A program made the position numbers and the translations under genes. Below are positions 6,570-6,826 of a stretch of 6,826 nucleotides of DNA, in pieces (positions within the stretch are counted from its first letter, which is position 1; every line of letters begins with the position of its first letter). The notes under the pieces were generated by a model that searched no databases, had not been told where the DNA came from, and saw nothing but the letters and a program-made list of their open reading frames with translations. This DNA comes from Alphaproteobacteria bacterium (lineage in GTDB: Bacteria > Pseudomonadota > Alphaproteobacteria > Micropepsales > Micropepsaceae): the NCBI GenBank assembly GCA_015654715.1, contig JAATGK010000228.1, positions 1-6,826 on the forward strand. Direction: 5' to 3'.

Positions 6570-6576
6570 CCCCCTT
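6570..6576 (-). promoter_or_regulatory. Ribosome binding site that decides the small membrane protein start
   Basis: On the minus strand AAGGGGG is followed after 5 bases by the ATG at 6564. It selects this ATG over an in-frame ATG 57 bases upstream and supports the small gene being truly translated. Confidence 0.6.
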
Positions 6577-6611
6577 GCCGTTTTCCGCAGCAATTCCGCG
6601 GGTTTGCCTGC

Positions 6612-6649
6612 CATAACCCAACTCCGAGCTAGCGGCCGAAGCATAACCC
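6612..6649. repeat. CATAACCC direct repeat, 30-bp period
   Basis: CATAACCC occurs at 6612-6619 and again at 6642-6649, exactly 30 bases apart, which is close to three turns of DNA. The 6-bp palindrome GCTAGC (6628-6633) is centred precisely midway between the copies. Both copies lie in the short region between divergent genes, which suggests an operator, but two 8-bp copies can also arise by chance. Confidence 0.4.
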
Positions 6650-6658
6650 GTGTAATGC

Positions 6659-6662
6659 GGAG
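6659..6662 (+). promoter_or_regulatory. Ribosome binding site of aroK, short spacing
   Basis: GGAG lies only 3 bases before the aroK ATG at 6666, closer than the usual 5-9. The next in-frame start codon, TTG at 6675, would be 12 bases away and would remove three residues without touching the Walker A loop, so it remains a possible alternative. Confidence 0.4.
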
Positions 6663-6665
6663 ATT

Positions 6666-6826
6666 ATGGGGCAATTGACGCGAACCATAGCACTTGTCGG
6701 GATGATGGGGGCCGGAAAAAGTTCGATCGGCCGCCGTCTGGCGGCGCGTATGGGGGTCGCGTTTTTCGACGCCGACAGCGAGATCGAAGCCGCCGCCGGA
6801 CGGCCCATTGCGGAAATCTTCGCGAC
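6666..6826 (+). CDS. aroK: Shikimate kinase AroK, N-terminal part (3' end outside window)
   Basis: The visible 53 codons encode the start of shikimate kinase, which uses ATP to convert shikimate to shikimate 3-phosphate in the cytoplasm, the fifth step of the pathway to chorismate. The Walker A loop GMMGAGKSS (residues 12-20) binds ATP. GRRLA follows, then FFDADSEIE (33-41), whose Asp residues correspond to those contacting Mg and shikimate in AroK structures. The full protein would be about 170-200 residues. The start ATG has GGAG at 6659-6662, an unusually short spacing of 3 bases. No other start codon lies between it and the in-frame TAG at 6630, and starting later would cut into the strand before Walker A. 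In alphaproteobacteria aroB commonly follows, which would be beyond the window. Confidence 0.93.
   Translation, partial: MGQLTRTIALVGMMGAGKSSIGRRLAARMGVAFFDADSEIEAAAGRPIAEIFA

Larger units (their letters stand above)
6565..6665. promoter_or_regulatory. Divergent promoter region of the xerD unit and aroK
   Basis: These 101 bases separate the start of the small membrane protein gene (- strand) from aroK (+ strand), so promoters for both units should lie here unless they start inside the neighbouring genes. I could not find a clean -35/-10 pair on either strand. The region does hold an 8-bp direct repeat, listed separately. Confidence 0.55.

Noticed and set aside
4956..6632. 558-residue open frame antisense to the secreted-protein gene
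   Set aside because: Very rich in Arg, Gly and His, as expected of a shadow frame in GC-rich DNA. The opposite strand has a signal peptide, a ribosome site and gene overlaps that fit a real operon.

Overview
The window looks like chromosomal DNA of a GC-rich alphaproteobacterium. The base composition, the DUF4282 and DUF1800/DUF1501 families, and a xerD-type recombinase gene lying near and divergent from a shikimate kinase gene (aroK) all fit that group. I cannot name the genus. I see no mobile element, tRNA, rRNA or CRISPR array.

Left part (1-1774, + strand): the 3' part of a DUF1800 gene, cut by the window edge, is followed 6 bases later by a complete DUF1501 gene whose product carries a twin-arginine export signal. 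The two form a very likely operon for an exported protein pair of unknown function. The DUF1501 protein keeps the Asp/His motifs expected of the alkaline phosphatase/sulfatase fold.

Middle part (1797-3589): a 375-residue pentapeptide-repeat protein is encoded on the - strand, converging on DUF1501 with a 22-base gap. A 353-base gene-free region separates it from a divergently transcribed 103-residue DUF4282 membrane protein. The DUF4282 gene meets xerD tail to tail, and their stop codons overlap.

Right part (3586-6826): on the - strand, in transcription order, lie a 56-residue single-pass membrane protein, a 630-residue secreted alpha-helical protein with proline-rich ends, and xerD. Neighbouring genes overlap (20 nt, then a 4-nt ATGA), so they are probably one translationally coupled unit. 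After a 101-base divergent promoter region, aroK starts on the + strand and runs off the window end.

Best-supported roles: XerD resolves chromosome dimers, and AroK makes shikimate 3-phosphate in the aromatic amino acid pathway. The rest have recognisable architecture but no known function. The points most worth a second look are the uncharacterised envelope genes coupled to xerD, a precise 30-bp-spaced direct repeat in the aroK divergent region, and an apparent internal duplication in the pentapeptide protein. I found no convincing wholly new system such as a defence cassette or a novel RNA.
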